Assembly: GCA_037442025.1 (NCBI GenBank)
Contig: JBBIRB010000001.1
Location: forward strand, 75,054 to 139,053
Direction: 5' to 3'
Source of the DNA: UBA2287 sp037442025
GTDB lineage: Bacteria > Bacteroidota > Bacteroidia > Bacteroidales > Tenuifilaceae
Length of the DNA stretch: 64,000 bases
The notes under the pieces were generated by a model. It saw only the letters and a list, made by a program, of their open reading frames with translations, was not told where the DNA came from and made no database searches. Below, piece after piece: positions 17,762-26,098 of this stretch. Numbering within the stretch: the stretch's first letter is position 1; each line of letters begins with the position of its first letter. The position numbers and the translations under genes were made by a program.

Positions 17762-19570
17762 ATGAAAAGATTGATAAATACCGCTTTCGTTACTCTTATG
17801 GCCCTAGCAGCCTTGGGGCAGGATGTAGAGTTTAAAGTTTCGGCCCCAAACGTTGTGGCTGTTGGTGAGCAGTTTCGAATAGTTTTTACGTTAAATTCAA
17901 GGCCCCAGGAGTTTGTACCGCCATCATTCTCAAATTTCTATGTTTTAGCAGGCCCAAGTATTTCACAAAATTATAGTTCAGAATATATAAATGGGAAGTT
18001 TACACAAAATAGTTCATTCACATATACATATATACTCGAAGCAACTACTGAAGGGAAGTTTGTTATTGAATCGGCTAAAGCAACAATTTCTAAAAAGAAC
18101 TACCAGTCTGAGCCTTACGCCATAGAAGTTGTAAAGCCCGGAGGTGGTCAATCGCGTTCAGAACAAAGTGCAAACCAAACGTCGGGCAATGAGTCTACCG
18201 ATGAGTTGGAGGAAACATACCTGTCTACTGAAATAGACAGAAGCACAGCATTCAGGGGTCAACCCATTTTAGTTACTCTAAAAATTTATACCCGACAGAA
18301 CGTTGCAGGATTCGAAGAATTCAAATTTCCTCAATTCGTAGGTTTTTGGAATCAGGAGGTTGAAACGCCTAATAACATTCAGTTTCAACGTAAGAACATA
18401 AACGGACGGATTTACAACGAGGGAGTTCTTCGAAAATTCCTTCTATTTCCGCAACAAACTGGCGAAATTACAATTGACCCCTTCGAGAGTATTGTGCTAC
18501 TCCAGCAGCGTGCCGCTAGAAACCAGTCGCTTTTCGACGATATTTTTGGAATGTACCAAACCGTTCGCAAGCGAATGGTAAGTAAACCCGTAAAAATTCG
18601 AATAAAAGATTTACCTGCTAATGCTCCTGCCTCATTCAATGGGGCTGTTGGTCGTTTCAATATGGAAGTTTCAGCCGATAAGCCTGAACTAAAAACTAAC
18701 GAGGCGGTAACTGTAAAAGTAAAAATTTCGGGAAGCGGCAATATTCGATTAATTGAAGCACCCAAAATCCAATTTCCCTCTGGTTTCGAAACCTTCGATC
18801 CGAAGGTAAACGAAAGTATTAGCACTACTTCGGAGGGAGCAAAGGGCTTTAAGGCTATCGATTATGTGGCCATTCCTCGTACACCCGGAAATTACAGTAT
18901 TGAGAGGGTTGAATTCAGCTATTTCGATCCGGTTCAAGAAAAGTACGTTACCCTTAAATCGAAACCTATATCGTTCTCCATTGAAGCCGATGGTAGTCAG
19001 CCACAGGGAATGCAAATGGTAGGCTTTGGTAAGGAGGAAGTTAAGTTTATTGGTAAGGATATTCGATATATCATAACCTCCGTTCCTAAATTCACAATGG
19101 GGTGGGGGAACTTCTACGGATCTTCAAGTTATTGGCTATTATTATTGCTTGTAATTGCTTTGGCTATAGTAGTCTTTGTTTTCATCAAGAACCGTCGTCG
19201 ATATATGGGCAACATAGCCTTGGTCCGAACCCGAAGAGCCAATAAGGTGGCCCGAAAGCGCCTTGCCTCTGCATACGAATATATGAAGGCGCAAAATTCA
19301 GATCGTTTCTACGACGAACTGCTTCGTTGCATGTGGGGCTATACTGCCGATAAATTAAATATTCCGCTTGCTGTTTTAGGTAGCGAAAGTGCCAAGGAAA
19401 CCCTAATTGATCACAATGTGGCCGAAGAGGATGTTGCTGAATTTTTAAGAATTGTTGCCGAGTGCGAGTATGCACGCTATGCACCCGGCTCTACTCAGGC
19501 ACAAATGGATGGTTTATACCAAAGCGCCCATTCTCTTGTATCGAAATTAGAGGACATAATAAAAAGGTGA
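17762..19570 (+). CDS. batD: BatD, oxygen-tolerance type membrane protein
   Basis: The start is the ATG at 17762, preceding a good signal peptide (MKRLINTAFVTLMALAALGQ). The 602-residue protein has a large periplasmic region of repeated beta-sandwich domains (about 20-440; the first opens VEFKVSAPNVVAVGEQFRI), one transmembrane helix (about 455-477, SSYWLLLLLVIALAIVVFVFI) and a cytoplasmic helical domain of about 120 residues. This matches the BatD / oxygen-tolerance family in length and layout. The cytoplasmic tail resembles that of the BatD-like gene earlier in the operon, so the two may be ancient duplicates. BatE begins 6 bases downstream. Confidence 0.87.
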   Translation: MKRLINTAFVTLMALAALGQDVEFKVSAPNVVAVGEQFRIVFTLNSRPQEFVPPSFSNFYVLAGPSISQNYSSEYINGKFTQNSSFTYTYILEATTEGKFVIESAKATISKKNYQSEPYAIEVVKPGGGQSRSEQSANQTSGNESTDELEETYLSTEIDRSTAFRGQPILVTLKIYTRQNVAGFEEFKFPQFVGFWNQEVETPNNIQFQRKNINGRIYNEGVLRKFLLFPQQTGEITIDPFESIVLLQQRAARNQSLFDDIFGMYQTVRKRMVSKPVKIRIKDLPANAPASFNGAVGRFNMEVSADKPELKTNEAVTVKVKISGSGNIRLIEAPKIQFPSGFETFDPKVNESISTTSEGAKGFKAIDYVAIPRTPGNYSIERVEFSYFDPVQEKYVTLKSKPISFSIEADGSQPQGMQMVGFGKEEVKFIGKDIRYIITSVPKFTMGWGNFYGSSSYWLLLLLVIALAIVVFVFIKNRRRYMGNIALVRTRRANKVARKRLASAYEYMKAQNSDRFYDELLRCMWGYTADKLNIPLAVLGSESAKETLIDHNVAEEDVAEFLRIVAECEYARYAPGSTQAQMDGLYQSAHSLVSKLEDIIKR

Positions 19571-19576
19571 TTTACT

Positions 19577-20353
19577 ATGAATAGGTTTCATATCTTTCCA
19601 CATTATTTGTTGGCGATTGTTTTGGTAGCATTGCTTTTCACCAGCGCTTCAAGCCAAACCCCCGATTCGCTTTTCGTAAGGGGTAACAAGCATTATGAAA
19701 TGGGCCAATTCGAAGAGGCTGCGAATTATTTTCAGCAAGCTGTTGATTCGGGTTATGTTGCTGCCGAACTATTCTTTAATCTCGGAAATGCTTACTTCAA
19801 GCAGAACAGAATTGCTCTCGCAATATTGAACTACGAACGGGCCCTTTTATTAAAGCCCAATAACGACGACTTTCAATTTAATTTGGAAATGGCCTATAGT
19901 TTTACTTCCGATAAAATTGAACCGCTTCCCGAAATGTTTATGGTTTCATGGTATAAAAACGCTACTTCGTTATTAAATTCAACACAATGGGCCACCTTAA
20001 GCATTGTTTTTTTCGCTCTTTCGCTGGCTCTGTTTTTGCATTTTTGGTTTTCAGGGTCCCGGGTGGTTAAACGCTTATCGTTCTCATTTTCTACTCTTGC
20101 CCTATTGTTAACATTAGTATTAATGCTTTTTGCCTCTACGGAAAGGAGAAAGATTGATAGGCGAGACAGTGCAATTATAATGGCTCCTGTAGTTGCTGTA
20201 AAGAGTTCGCCCGGGAATACAGGGAAGGACATTTTTATTCTTCACGCCGGAACCAAGGTGAAAATTACCAATTCAATAGGCGAGTGGTATGAAATACGAA
20301 TTGCCAATGGCAACAAAGGTTGGCTTCCGTTAAATTCAATGGAAAGGATTTGA
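19577..20353 (+). CDS. batE: BatE, TPR and SH3-like membrane protein
   Basis: Last gene of the Bat operon, 258 residues. It has a signal peptide (about 1-26), two TPR repeats (about 29-100: LFVRGNKHYEMGQFEEAANY and AELFFNLGNAYFKQNRIAL), two membrane helices (about 137-155 and 165-185), and a C-terminal bacterial SH3-like domain (about 200-258, ending IRIANGNKGWLPLNSMERI). This is the classic BatE layout. The stop codon lies inside a perfect inverted repeat shared with the convergent gene that starts 3 bases later. Confidence 0.88.
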   Translation: MNRFHIFPHYLLAIVLVALLFTSASSQTPDSLFVRGNKHYEMGQFEEAANYFQQAVDSGYVAAELFFNLGNAYFKQNRIALAILNYERALLLKPNNDDFQFNLEMAYSFTSDKIEPLPEMFMVSWYKNATSLLNSTQWATLSIVFFALSLALFLHFWFSGSRVVKRLSFSFSTLALLLTLVLMLFASTERRKIDRRDSAIIMAPVVAVKSSPGNTGKDIFILHAGTKVKITNSIGEWYEIRIANGNKGWLPLNSMERI

Positions 20354-20370
20354 GGTTAAACCTCAAATCC
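20346..20370. terminator. bidirectional hairpin shared by two convergent genes
   Basis: A perfect inverted repeat, GGATTTGAGGTT, one base, AACCTCAAATCC. It contains the stop codons of batE (20351-20353) and of the minus-strand peptidase gene (20356-20358). T-rich sequence follows on the plus side (20374-20388) but a clean T run is absent, so termination is likely but not certain. Confidence 0.6.
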
Positions 20371-21324
20371 AATCATTTTCCCTTTTTTCATTATCAACTC
20401 ATCGTCGAAATACACATCGGGTTCCTTCACAAGCCCATCGAGATGGCTGCTTACCGAAATGCGTCCGCCCATGGTAATGTTATTGCCAAAGGCAATGTGG
20501 ATGGTACCAAAAACCTTTTCGTCTTCAAGAATTTGACCTGTTAGTATAGCTTTGTAGTTGGTGCCAATACCGAATTCGGCAACTGCTCTGGCATCGCGCC
20601 CAACCTTGTCGAGCATTTCAATCAATTTTTGTGCCTCTACTCCTCCGGTTATGCTTTCGGCATACCCATTAACAATATCGATTGTAATTGGTGTTTCAAC
20701 CATTCCAATACCGGCCATAGAGCCATCAATTACAACTCTGCCGTTGGTTTGGTCTTCCCACGGAGCAAGGAATACTTCGCCAGAGGGTAGGTTGCCACTT
20801 TCGCCCTTATTTCGAAGAACACCCTTGCTGGGAAGAATCATCCGATCCTTAACGGGCATTGTTACATTTGTTCCTTTTTCGGTAACAACCCTAATAGTGC
20901 CAACGCCCACCATTTTTGCAGCAATAAAATCGGTTAGGGCAATAATTTTATTGTAATCGGCATTGAGGCATCGAACCATAGTGTCAACGGTAATTCCGGG
21001 CATTGTGCCAACCCGAACGCCGAGTTTAACCGCTTCTCTACGGGCATCGGTGTGCGTAAGCGATTTGGCCGTTGGACAAACCACCACATCAACCGTTTTC
21101 ATAAGTGCCGAAACCTGAGAGGGTGGTTCCTGCCCGTTTATTTCGCGCGATTTAATTTCGATAAGCAGCGACTCCTGACAAAGGCTTTTGCCCGCTTCAT
21201 GAAGTGCAAGGCCAATATCGCGTTTAATTTCGTCGGTTACAATAAGTAACGTTTCGTTCTTTTGAAGGCCCATACAGTCGCGAAGTGCGATTATGGATGC
21301 CTGATGAAGTTCATTCGGGGACAT
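20356..21324 (-). CDS. M29-like aminopeptidase
   Basis: A cytoplasmic metallopeptidase of the thermophilic aminopeptidase (M29 / AmpS-PepT type) fold, 322 residues, somewhat shorter than the roughly 370-410 usual for the characterised enzymes. Family features in the C-terminal half are the metal-binding Glu in NLPSGEVFLAPWED, a second Glu in VAEFGIGTN, His in IHIAFGNN, and the H-L-D pair in SVSSHLDGLVKEPDVYFDDE. The N-terminal half is a Rossmann-like domain (LLIVTDEIKRDIG). It is transcribed alone toward batE, their stop codons 2 bases apart. The substrate is not known for this subfamily. Confidence 0.8.
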   Translation of the reverse strand: MSPNELHQASIIALRDCMGLQKNETLLIVTDEIKRDIGLALHEAGKSLCQESLLIEIKSREINGQEPPSQVSALMKTVDVVVCPTAKSLTHTDARREAVKLGVRVGTMPGITVDTMVRCLNADYNKIIALTDFIAAKMVGVGTIRVVTEKGTNVTMPVKDRMILPSKGVLRNKGESGNLPSGEVFLAPWEDQTNGRVVIDGSMAGIGMVETPITIDIVNGYAESITGGVEAQKLIEMLDKVGRDARAVAEFGIGTNYKAILTGQILEDEKVFGTIHIAFGNNITMGGRISVSSHLDGLVKEPDVYFDDELIMKKGKMIGFEV

Positions 21325-21379
21325 AATTTATTTTTTGCCCAAAATAGGTAATTTTTAAGTAACTCCCAAGAAAAGTATT

Positions 21380-22507
21380 CTAAAGCATAATTGTAACCTT
21401 TGCTCCCCTGTCTTCAAGATTCGATAATTCAACTTTTCCTTTATGGGCATCCATAATGAGTTTCACAAGGGCTAAACTCAGGCCTTTTTGTTGATCGGAT
21501 CGGTCATCGCTTACGAAGAGTTGAAATGGATTTTGTAAAACCCTATTGCTGAAGCCTTTTCCCTGATCGCATATTTCAATAATACTTAATTCGTTTTTTC
21601 TGATACCGTTTATAGAGATTTTTGAGCCTGTAGGAGAATGCTTTAGGGCATTATCTAAAAGTTCATCGATACAGAAATTAATTAAATTCTTATCGGCCTT
21701 CAGGTTGAAATTGGAGCTGATGTTTACATTAATTGTACAATTTTTAATGCATAGGTCCTCCTTTCGGGCATCGATAATGCTGGTTATTAATTCATTTGCA
21801 TCGATATTTTGAATTGCTAAATAGTATTTTCCCGATTTGAGCTGGGTTATTCGTTCGGCAGATAGAAGGAACTTTTCAAGTCGATTTACCGATGTTTCTA
21901 TTATGAGGATAAGAGTATTGAGCGATTCGGAATTGGTTAAAGGAATGTCTTGCTTCAATAAATCGATTGAAGCACCAATTCCATTTAGTGGCGTTCTTAT
22001 TTCATGGCTAATTAAGGAGAGAAAATCCATTTTTAGTTTATCGAATTCCAAAAGGTCCTGATTGATTCTTTCGAGGGTTTCGTTTTTTTCAATTAATTGC
22101 TGATTAAGCAGTTGATTCTCCTGTTTCAATTGATATATTTCCAGTGCTTTATCAATTACGTTTCTGAGTTGAGCTTCTTTCCACGGTTTTTGAATGTATT
22201 GAAATATTTTTGCTTCGTTAATGGCCGATTTTAGTGCATCGAAATCGGTGTATCCGGTTATTAATATTCTATTGAGTTCAGGAAAACTTTGCAAAGTATG
22301 TTTTAGAAAAGTTACCCCATCCATTTCGGGCATACGCTGGTCGGTGAGAATTAAATCGACCGATTCGTTTTTTAAAATCTCGAGTCCCTGTTGGGCATTT
22401 ATTGCAGTTAAAACTTTGTACTCACGACGAAAAGTATTTCGAAAAATATTCAGATTGCTTTCTTCGTCGTCAACATACAAAATTGAAAATTTCTTAGTGT
22501 TTTCCAT
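21380..22507 (-). CDS. hybrid response regulator / histidine kinase
   Basis: A 375-residue soluble protein. An N-terminal receiver domain (about 7-122, phospho-acceptor D56 in LILTDQRMPEMDG, Lys in IQKPWK) is followed by a coiled coil (about 125-160), a HisKA dimerisation domain with H168 in LISHEIRTPLNG, and an HATPase domain (about 265-375, with G-box CDQGKGFSNR). It lacks a membrane segment and any DNA-binding part. Its start overlaps the end of the upstream receiver gene by 14 bases, so the two are translationally coupled. The receiver is closely similar to that neighbour, including the DQRMPE motif, indicating duplication. It probably relays phosphate from the membrane kinase upstream. 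Confidence 0.88.
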   Translation of the reverse strand: MENTKKFSILYVDDEESNLNIFRNTFRREYKVLTAINAQQGLEILKNESVDLILTDQRMPEMDGVTFLKHTLQSFPELNRILITGYTDFDALKSAINEAKIFQYIQKPWKEAQLRNVIDKALEIYQLKQENQLLNQQLIEKNETLERINQDLLEFDKLKMDFLSLISHEIRTPLNGIGASIDLLKQDIPLTNSESLNTLILIIETSVNRLEKFLLSAERITQLKSGKYYLAIQNIDANELITSIIDARKEDLCIKNCTINVNISSNFNLKADKNLINFCIDELLDNALKHSPTGSKISINGIRKNELSIIEICDQGKGFSNRVLQNPFQLFVSDDRSDQQKGLSLALVKLIMDAHKGKVELSNLEDRGAKVTIML

Positions 22508-22874
22508 CGAATATGGCTTTTAGTATGGTGTCGCGAAGTTCTTGGTTATTCCAGGGCTTTGATACGAACTTAAAAAGTTTATAATGGTTGTAAGCAATGT
22601 CAATTTCCTCTGGTTTCGAAAAACCCGAAAGCATTAATCGGCTGGGGGGGATGTCCGAAAACTTTTCGTTAACCATTTTCAAAAATTCCAACCCTGTTAT
22701 TTCTGGCATTCGCTGGTCGGTTATTACTACATCCACTTGTGATGAGTTTAGAATTGCAAAACCTTCATTTGCCGATTGGGCAGTTAGAACATTAAATTCT
22801 CTACGAAAGGTGTTTTTGAATAATCGAAGGTTCACCTCTTCATCATCTACATAAAGTATGGTGTATTTGTTCAT
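22494..22874 (-). CDS. single-domain response regulator
   Basis: A 126-residue stand-alone receiver domain. The acidic pocket (YVDDEE, 9-13), phospho-acceptor D53 in VITDQRMPEITG, and Lys in VSKPWNNQEL are all present. It has no output domain. It lies between the membrane kinase (9 bases upstream) and the hybrid kinase (14-base overlap), so it is likely the shuttle in a three-protein relay. DQRMPE-type receivers are often linked to RpfG-like or chemosensory outputs, but no such protein is seen here. Confidence 0.9.
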   Translation of the reverse strand: MNKYTILYVDDEEVNLRLFKNTFRREFNVLTAQSANEGFAILNSSQVDVVITDQRMPEITGLEFLKMVNEKFSDIPPSRLMLSGFSKPEEIDIAYNHYKLFKFVSKPWNNQELRDTILKAIFDGKH

Positions 22875-22883
22875 AGGCGTTTA

Positions 22884-24533
22884 TTAAACTAAGTTCTGAA
22901 ATTCTGGAAGGGTTACGGTGAATTGTGAACCTTCATTGGGCTTGCTTTTTACTTCAACTGAGCCATTGTGTTCTTGAATGATTCCGAAAGCAATGGACAA
23001 ACCCAAGCCAACCCCTTTGCCAATATCTTTAGTTGTAAAGAAAGGATCGAATATTCTATTCTGAATATCGATGGGCATTCCCTTACCCGAATCGGTAACA
23101 ATAACATTTACAAAGTTTCCTCGTTTCTGCGTTTTAATGGTTATTGTACCGCTTTGCTCTATAGCATCGATTGCATTTGATACAATGTTCATGAAAACCT
23201 GATTCAGTTTGCCTGCTTTACCATCAATTTCGCCAATGGAAGGGTCGAACTCCTTATGAATTTGTATATGATTCTTGTATTTATTACGTAGCAAAAGCAA
23301 AACTCCTTCAATGGTTTTATGCAAATTAACTGAACCCCATTCCTCCCTTTCGGAGCGGGAAAAGTTACGTAAACCTTCAACTATTTCGGCAGTTCGCTCG
23401 GCTCCAATCCTAATGTCGCTCAATGTTTGGTTAACAGCATCTACGGCTGTATCAAATTCGTTTTCCGATCGAAGTTTATGAAAAGTATCTAATGTTTTTT
23501 CGGCATCCTGATTCTTCTCAGTTTTTATAAGTGCGTTAATAACCTTCATTATGTCTTCAAAATCGCGGGTTAGGCTATTAACTCCTGCATACACAAAGTT
23601 TATGGGGTTATTTATTTCGTGTGCAATTCCTGCTGTTAGCACACCCAGCGATGCCATTTTTTCGCTATGAATTAATTTGCCCTGAGTTTTTTCTAACTCA
23701 TCGCGCTGTGCCTTTATTTCTTCGTTCTTTTGGGTGAGTTCGGCATTAAGTTCAATCAAATAATCGTGCTGAGCACTTATTTCTTCGTTTTTATGTTGAA
23801 GTTCTGCCAAATATTTTGTCAGTTCTTCGTGCTGCTGAGTAATCTCTTCGTTCTTTCGCATGATTTCGGTTGCCTGAGAAAAAATCTCATCGCTCAGAGA
23901 AATGAGGGTTTTTTCGGCATCCTTTAAAAGGCTAATGTCAGAGTCGATAGCAATAATATTTTTAATGCTACCATCGCTATTGAGTACTGGGGTTAATGTG
24001 GTTTGTATCCAAACCATGCGGCCATCGACGCATGGAACTTCAACATTGTATGTTATGGGTTCCTTTTTATTTATACAAAGTTCGATGGTTCGACAAATCT
24101 GTAAATCTTTACTTACTTTAGTAAGATTTGGGCCACGTTCTGCAATAAAAGTTTCCAGGGTATATCCATATATTCGGGTAAATGCATCGTTTACCCATAT
24201 AATATCTCCATTTCCATTGGTTATAAGTACTGCATTGTTGGTGTACTTTGCCACCATCGATAATCTTTCGAGTTCTTTCTTTTTTTCTTCAAGCTGGGTT
24301 TGTAATTTGTTTAATCTCGAAACCAATTCGTTTCGTTTACCAACATTGTTTTTTTTCCGTTTCTGTTTCCAAAAAAACCAAAATAAACTGGCAATGCTTA
24401 GAGCAAATAATATGAAAAGAAAAATGAATGTAAGATTGAAATTGTTTATGAGAAGAACAAGAACAGAATAGTCAGTTGTAAGGGGAACTGAAATGCAAGA
24501 TTGAAAAGCTATAGGGAAAAAGTCTACTTGCAT
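22884..24533 (-). CDS. membrane PAS-domain sensor histidine kinase
   Basis: First gene of the relay, 549 residues. One membrane helix (about 32-56) follows a short N-terminus. Then come a PAS domain (about 92-205, IIWVNDAFTRIYGYT) with PAC tail, a long coiled coil (about 205-295) and a kinase core with H305 in GIAHEINNPINF and HATPase boxes (NIVSNAIDAI, DSGKGM, GKGVGLGLSIAFGI). The coiled coil holds three copies of K-N-E-E-I at residues 227, 248 and 269, exactly 21 residues (three heptads) apart. There is no periplasmic domain, so the sensed signal is probably cytoplasmic, via PAS. HisKA with the HEINNP motif places it among NtrB-like kinases. Confidence 0.9.
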   Translation of the reverse strand: MQVDFFPIAFQSCISVPLTTDYSVLVLLINNFNLTFIFLFILFALSIASLFWFFWKQKRKKNNVGKRNELVSRLNKLQTQLEEKKKELERLSMVAKYTNNAVLITNGNGDIIWVNDAFTRIYGYTLETFIAERGPNLTKVSKDLQICRTIELCINKKEPITYNVEVPCVDGRMVWIQTTLTPVLNSDGSIKNIIAIDSDISLLKDAEKTLISLSDEIFSQATEIMRKNEEITQQHEELTKYLAELQHKNEEISAQHDYLIELNAELTQKNEEIKAQRDELEKTQGKLIHSEKMASLGVLTAGIAHEINNPINFVYAGVNSLTRDFEDIMKVINALIKTEKNQDAEKTLDTFHKLRSENEFDTAVDAVNQTLSDIRIGAERTAEIVEGLRNFSRSEREEWGSVNLHKTIEGVLLLLRNKYKNHIQIHKEFDPSIGEIDGKAGKLNQVFMNIVSNAIDAIEQSGTITIKTQKRGNFVNVIVTDSGKGMPIDIQNRIFDPFFTTKDIGKGVGLGLSIAFGIIQEHNGSVEVKSKPNEGSQFTVTLPEFQNLV

Positions 24534-24770
24534 AAGTAAAATTATCGTTTAATAATTCTCTCGAAATTTAATGTATAAGCAAATTTCGAACGTTAAATGA
24601 ACGATAATAATTACTTGTTTTGACAAACGGAACTTTTTCTTACATAAAAGAGATTGCCCATTTTTATAACTATATAAATATGAGTGTATTGAGTATCTTA
24701 TAGGGTAGTGGTTATGTTAAGCAATTTTTTAGAATAGATTTTTTCTTTAACGACAGCGAACAGAGTTTTT

Positions 24771-25271
24771 CTAGTATTCCGTTTTCCCTTCGTAGGAACT
24801 CCAGATTTTAAATGCTTTCAAAGCTTCGTCTGGCATTATTTGTTGGGTTGGGATGGTACGCTTATTAATTGGTTTTTCAATTTCAGCATAAATGAATGAA
24901 TCGTCGAAACCAATGTTTTTTGCATCTGTTTTTGTATTCCCAAAATAAATTCGATCTATTCGAGCCCAATAAATGGCACCCAGGCACATGGGGCAAGGTT
25001 CGCACGAGGTGTATATTTCGCAACCACTCAAGTTGAAGCTATTCAAAACCTTCGATGCTTCACGAATAGCAGTAACCTCGGCATGAGCAGTTGGATCGTT
25101 ATTGCAAGTAACCCTATTAACACCTCGAGCAATAATACTCCCATTTTTTACTATTACAGCTCCAAAGGGTCCACCCCCATTCTTAATGTTTTCAATCGAA
25201 AGGCTTATGGCTTCCTGCATGAAATTTTCGCTAGTTTCACTCATAAAATTTAACTGGTTGTTTGAATCCAA
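24771..25271 (-). CDS. guaD: guanine deaminase (cytidine-deaminase fold)
   Basis: Zinc-dependent deaminase converting guanine to xanthine in purine salvage. The 166-residue protein has the zinc and catalytic motif PTAHAEVTAI and the second zinc motif SCEPCPMCLGAIYWA. It is assigned to guanine deaminase and not to tRNA adenosine deaminase because the C-terminal segment (GFDDSFIYAEIEKP, then RTIP) closely matches the Bacillus GuaD type, including the swapped C-terminal region. The start may be at 25271 or at an internal ATG at 25244 (MSETSENF), which matches the family N-terminus better. It stands alone, with 237 unremarkable bases before the kinase gene. Confidence 0.85.
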   Translation of the reverse strand: MDSNNQLNFMSETSENFMQEAISLSIENIKNGGGPFGAVIVKNGSIIARGVNRVTCNNDPTAHAEVTAIREASKVLNSFNLSGCEIYTSCEPCPMCLGAIYWARIDRIYFGNTKTDAKNIGFDDSFIYAEIEKPINKRTIPTQQIMPDEALKAFKIWSSYEGKTEY

Positions 25272-25354
25272 AAATGGCTAAAAAAACTCTTTAAATCAAT
25301 TATTACCCCTACTTATTAGTGTCTAACTTAATTTTTTTTAATTTTAAACAAAAA

Positions 25355-26095
25355 ATGTCAAATTACAGGTTAGTACTTTTTTCTTTTTGGGGCATAATTG
25401 GCTCGCTCTTTTCCTTTTCACAGAGCGATTCAAGCCTGAGCGCTGAGCATATTTTCAAACAAATACAATTACGTTATGCCAATAACTGGTATTGTAACCT
25501 CACCTTTAAACAGGAAACGTTTCGATACCGGTACGACAGCATTGTAAATCGCGAGGAGTGGGAAGTAGCATACTCGGCCCCTTCGAAGCTGCATATTCGT
25601 TATAAAGACTTTAATTCGGGAAGGGGATGGATTATTGCAAACGACTCTATATATACTTTTAACAAAAAGCAGCTGATTGGAAGGCGCGATAGAATTCATG
25701 AGGCCATGATCCTAGGTCACGATTTGTATTGCATACCACCACAAACAGGCTTAACCCGAACGAAACAATTGGGTATTAATACAAGTTTTATTGAAACAGC
25801 TCTTATTAATGGAAAGCGTGTAATACAGATTGGCGATCCTAACGTATTCTGCTTTTGGCTTTTTGCCGATAATCTGCTGTTTTATGGATACCGAAAAAGA
25901 ACCGATACAGGTTCTATACGAGAATTATACTTTGAAAATTACAGAACCATACATGGTTGGCCTGTTGCTACCGAATTGCTCTACTACGAAAATGGCCGAT
26001 TATACCAACTGGAACGGTACTCCGAAATTCGACTGCCCTCTTACTTGCACCCCAACCTATTTTCACCTATGCATTTTAATGACATTCGATGGTAG
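25355..26095 (+). CDS. LolA-like exported protein
   Basis: I start at the ATG at 25355, just before a signal peptide (LVLFSFWGIIGSLFSFSQ); an upstream GTG would add 12 unlikely residues. The 246-residue protein has no lipobox and should be periplasmic. The pattern of the mature part (HIFKQIQLRYANNWYCNLTF, then EWEVAYSAPSKLHIRYKD and GRGWIIANDSIYTFN) resembles the incomplete beta-barrel of LolA/LolB-like outer membrane lipoprotein carriers. This is a fold-level resemblance only. It is convergent with the Omp85-like gene, 3 bases apart, with no obvious terminator between them. Confidence 0.6.
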   Translation: MSNYRLVLFSFWGIIGSLFSFSQSDSSLSAEHIFKQIQLRYANNWYCNLTFKQETFRYRYDSIVNREEWEVAYSAPSKLHIRYKDFNSGRGWIIANDSIYTFNKKQLIGRRDRIHEAMILGHDLYCIPPQTGLTRTKQLGINTSFIETALINGKRVIQIGDPNVFCFWLFADNLLFYGYRKRTDTGSIRELYFENYRTIHGWPVATELLYYENGRLYQLERYSEIRLPSYLHPNLFSPMHFNDIRW

Positions 26096-26098
26096 TAG

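Noticed and set aside
24771..25271. tRNA adenosine deaminase (tadA)
   Set aside because: The C-terminal region matches guanine deaminase better.
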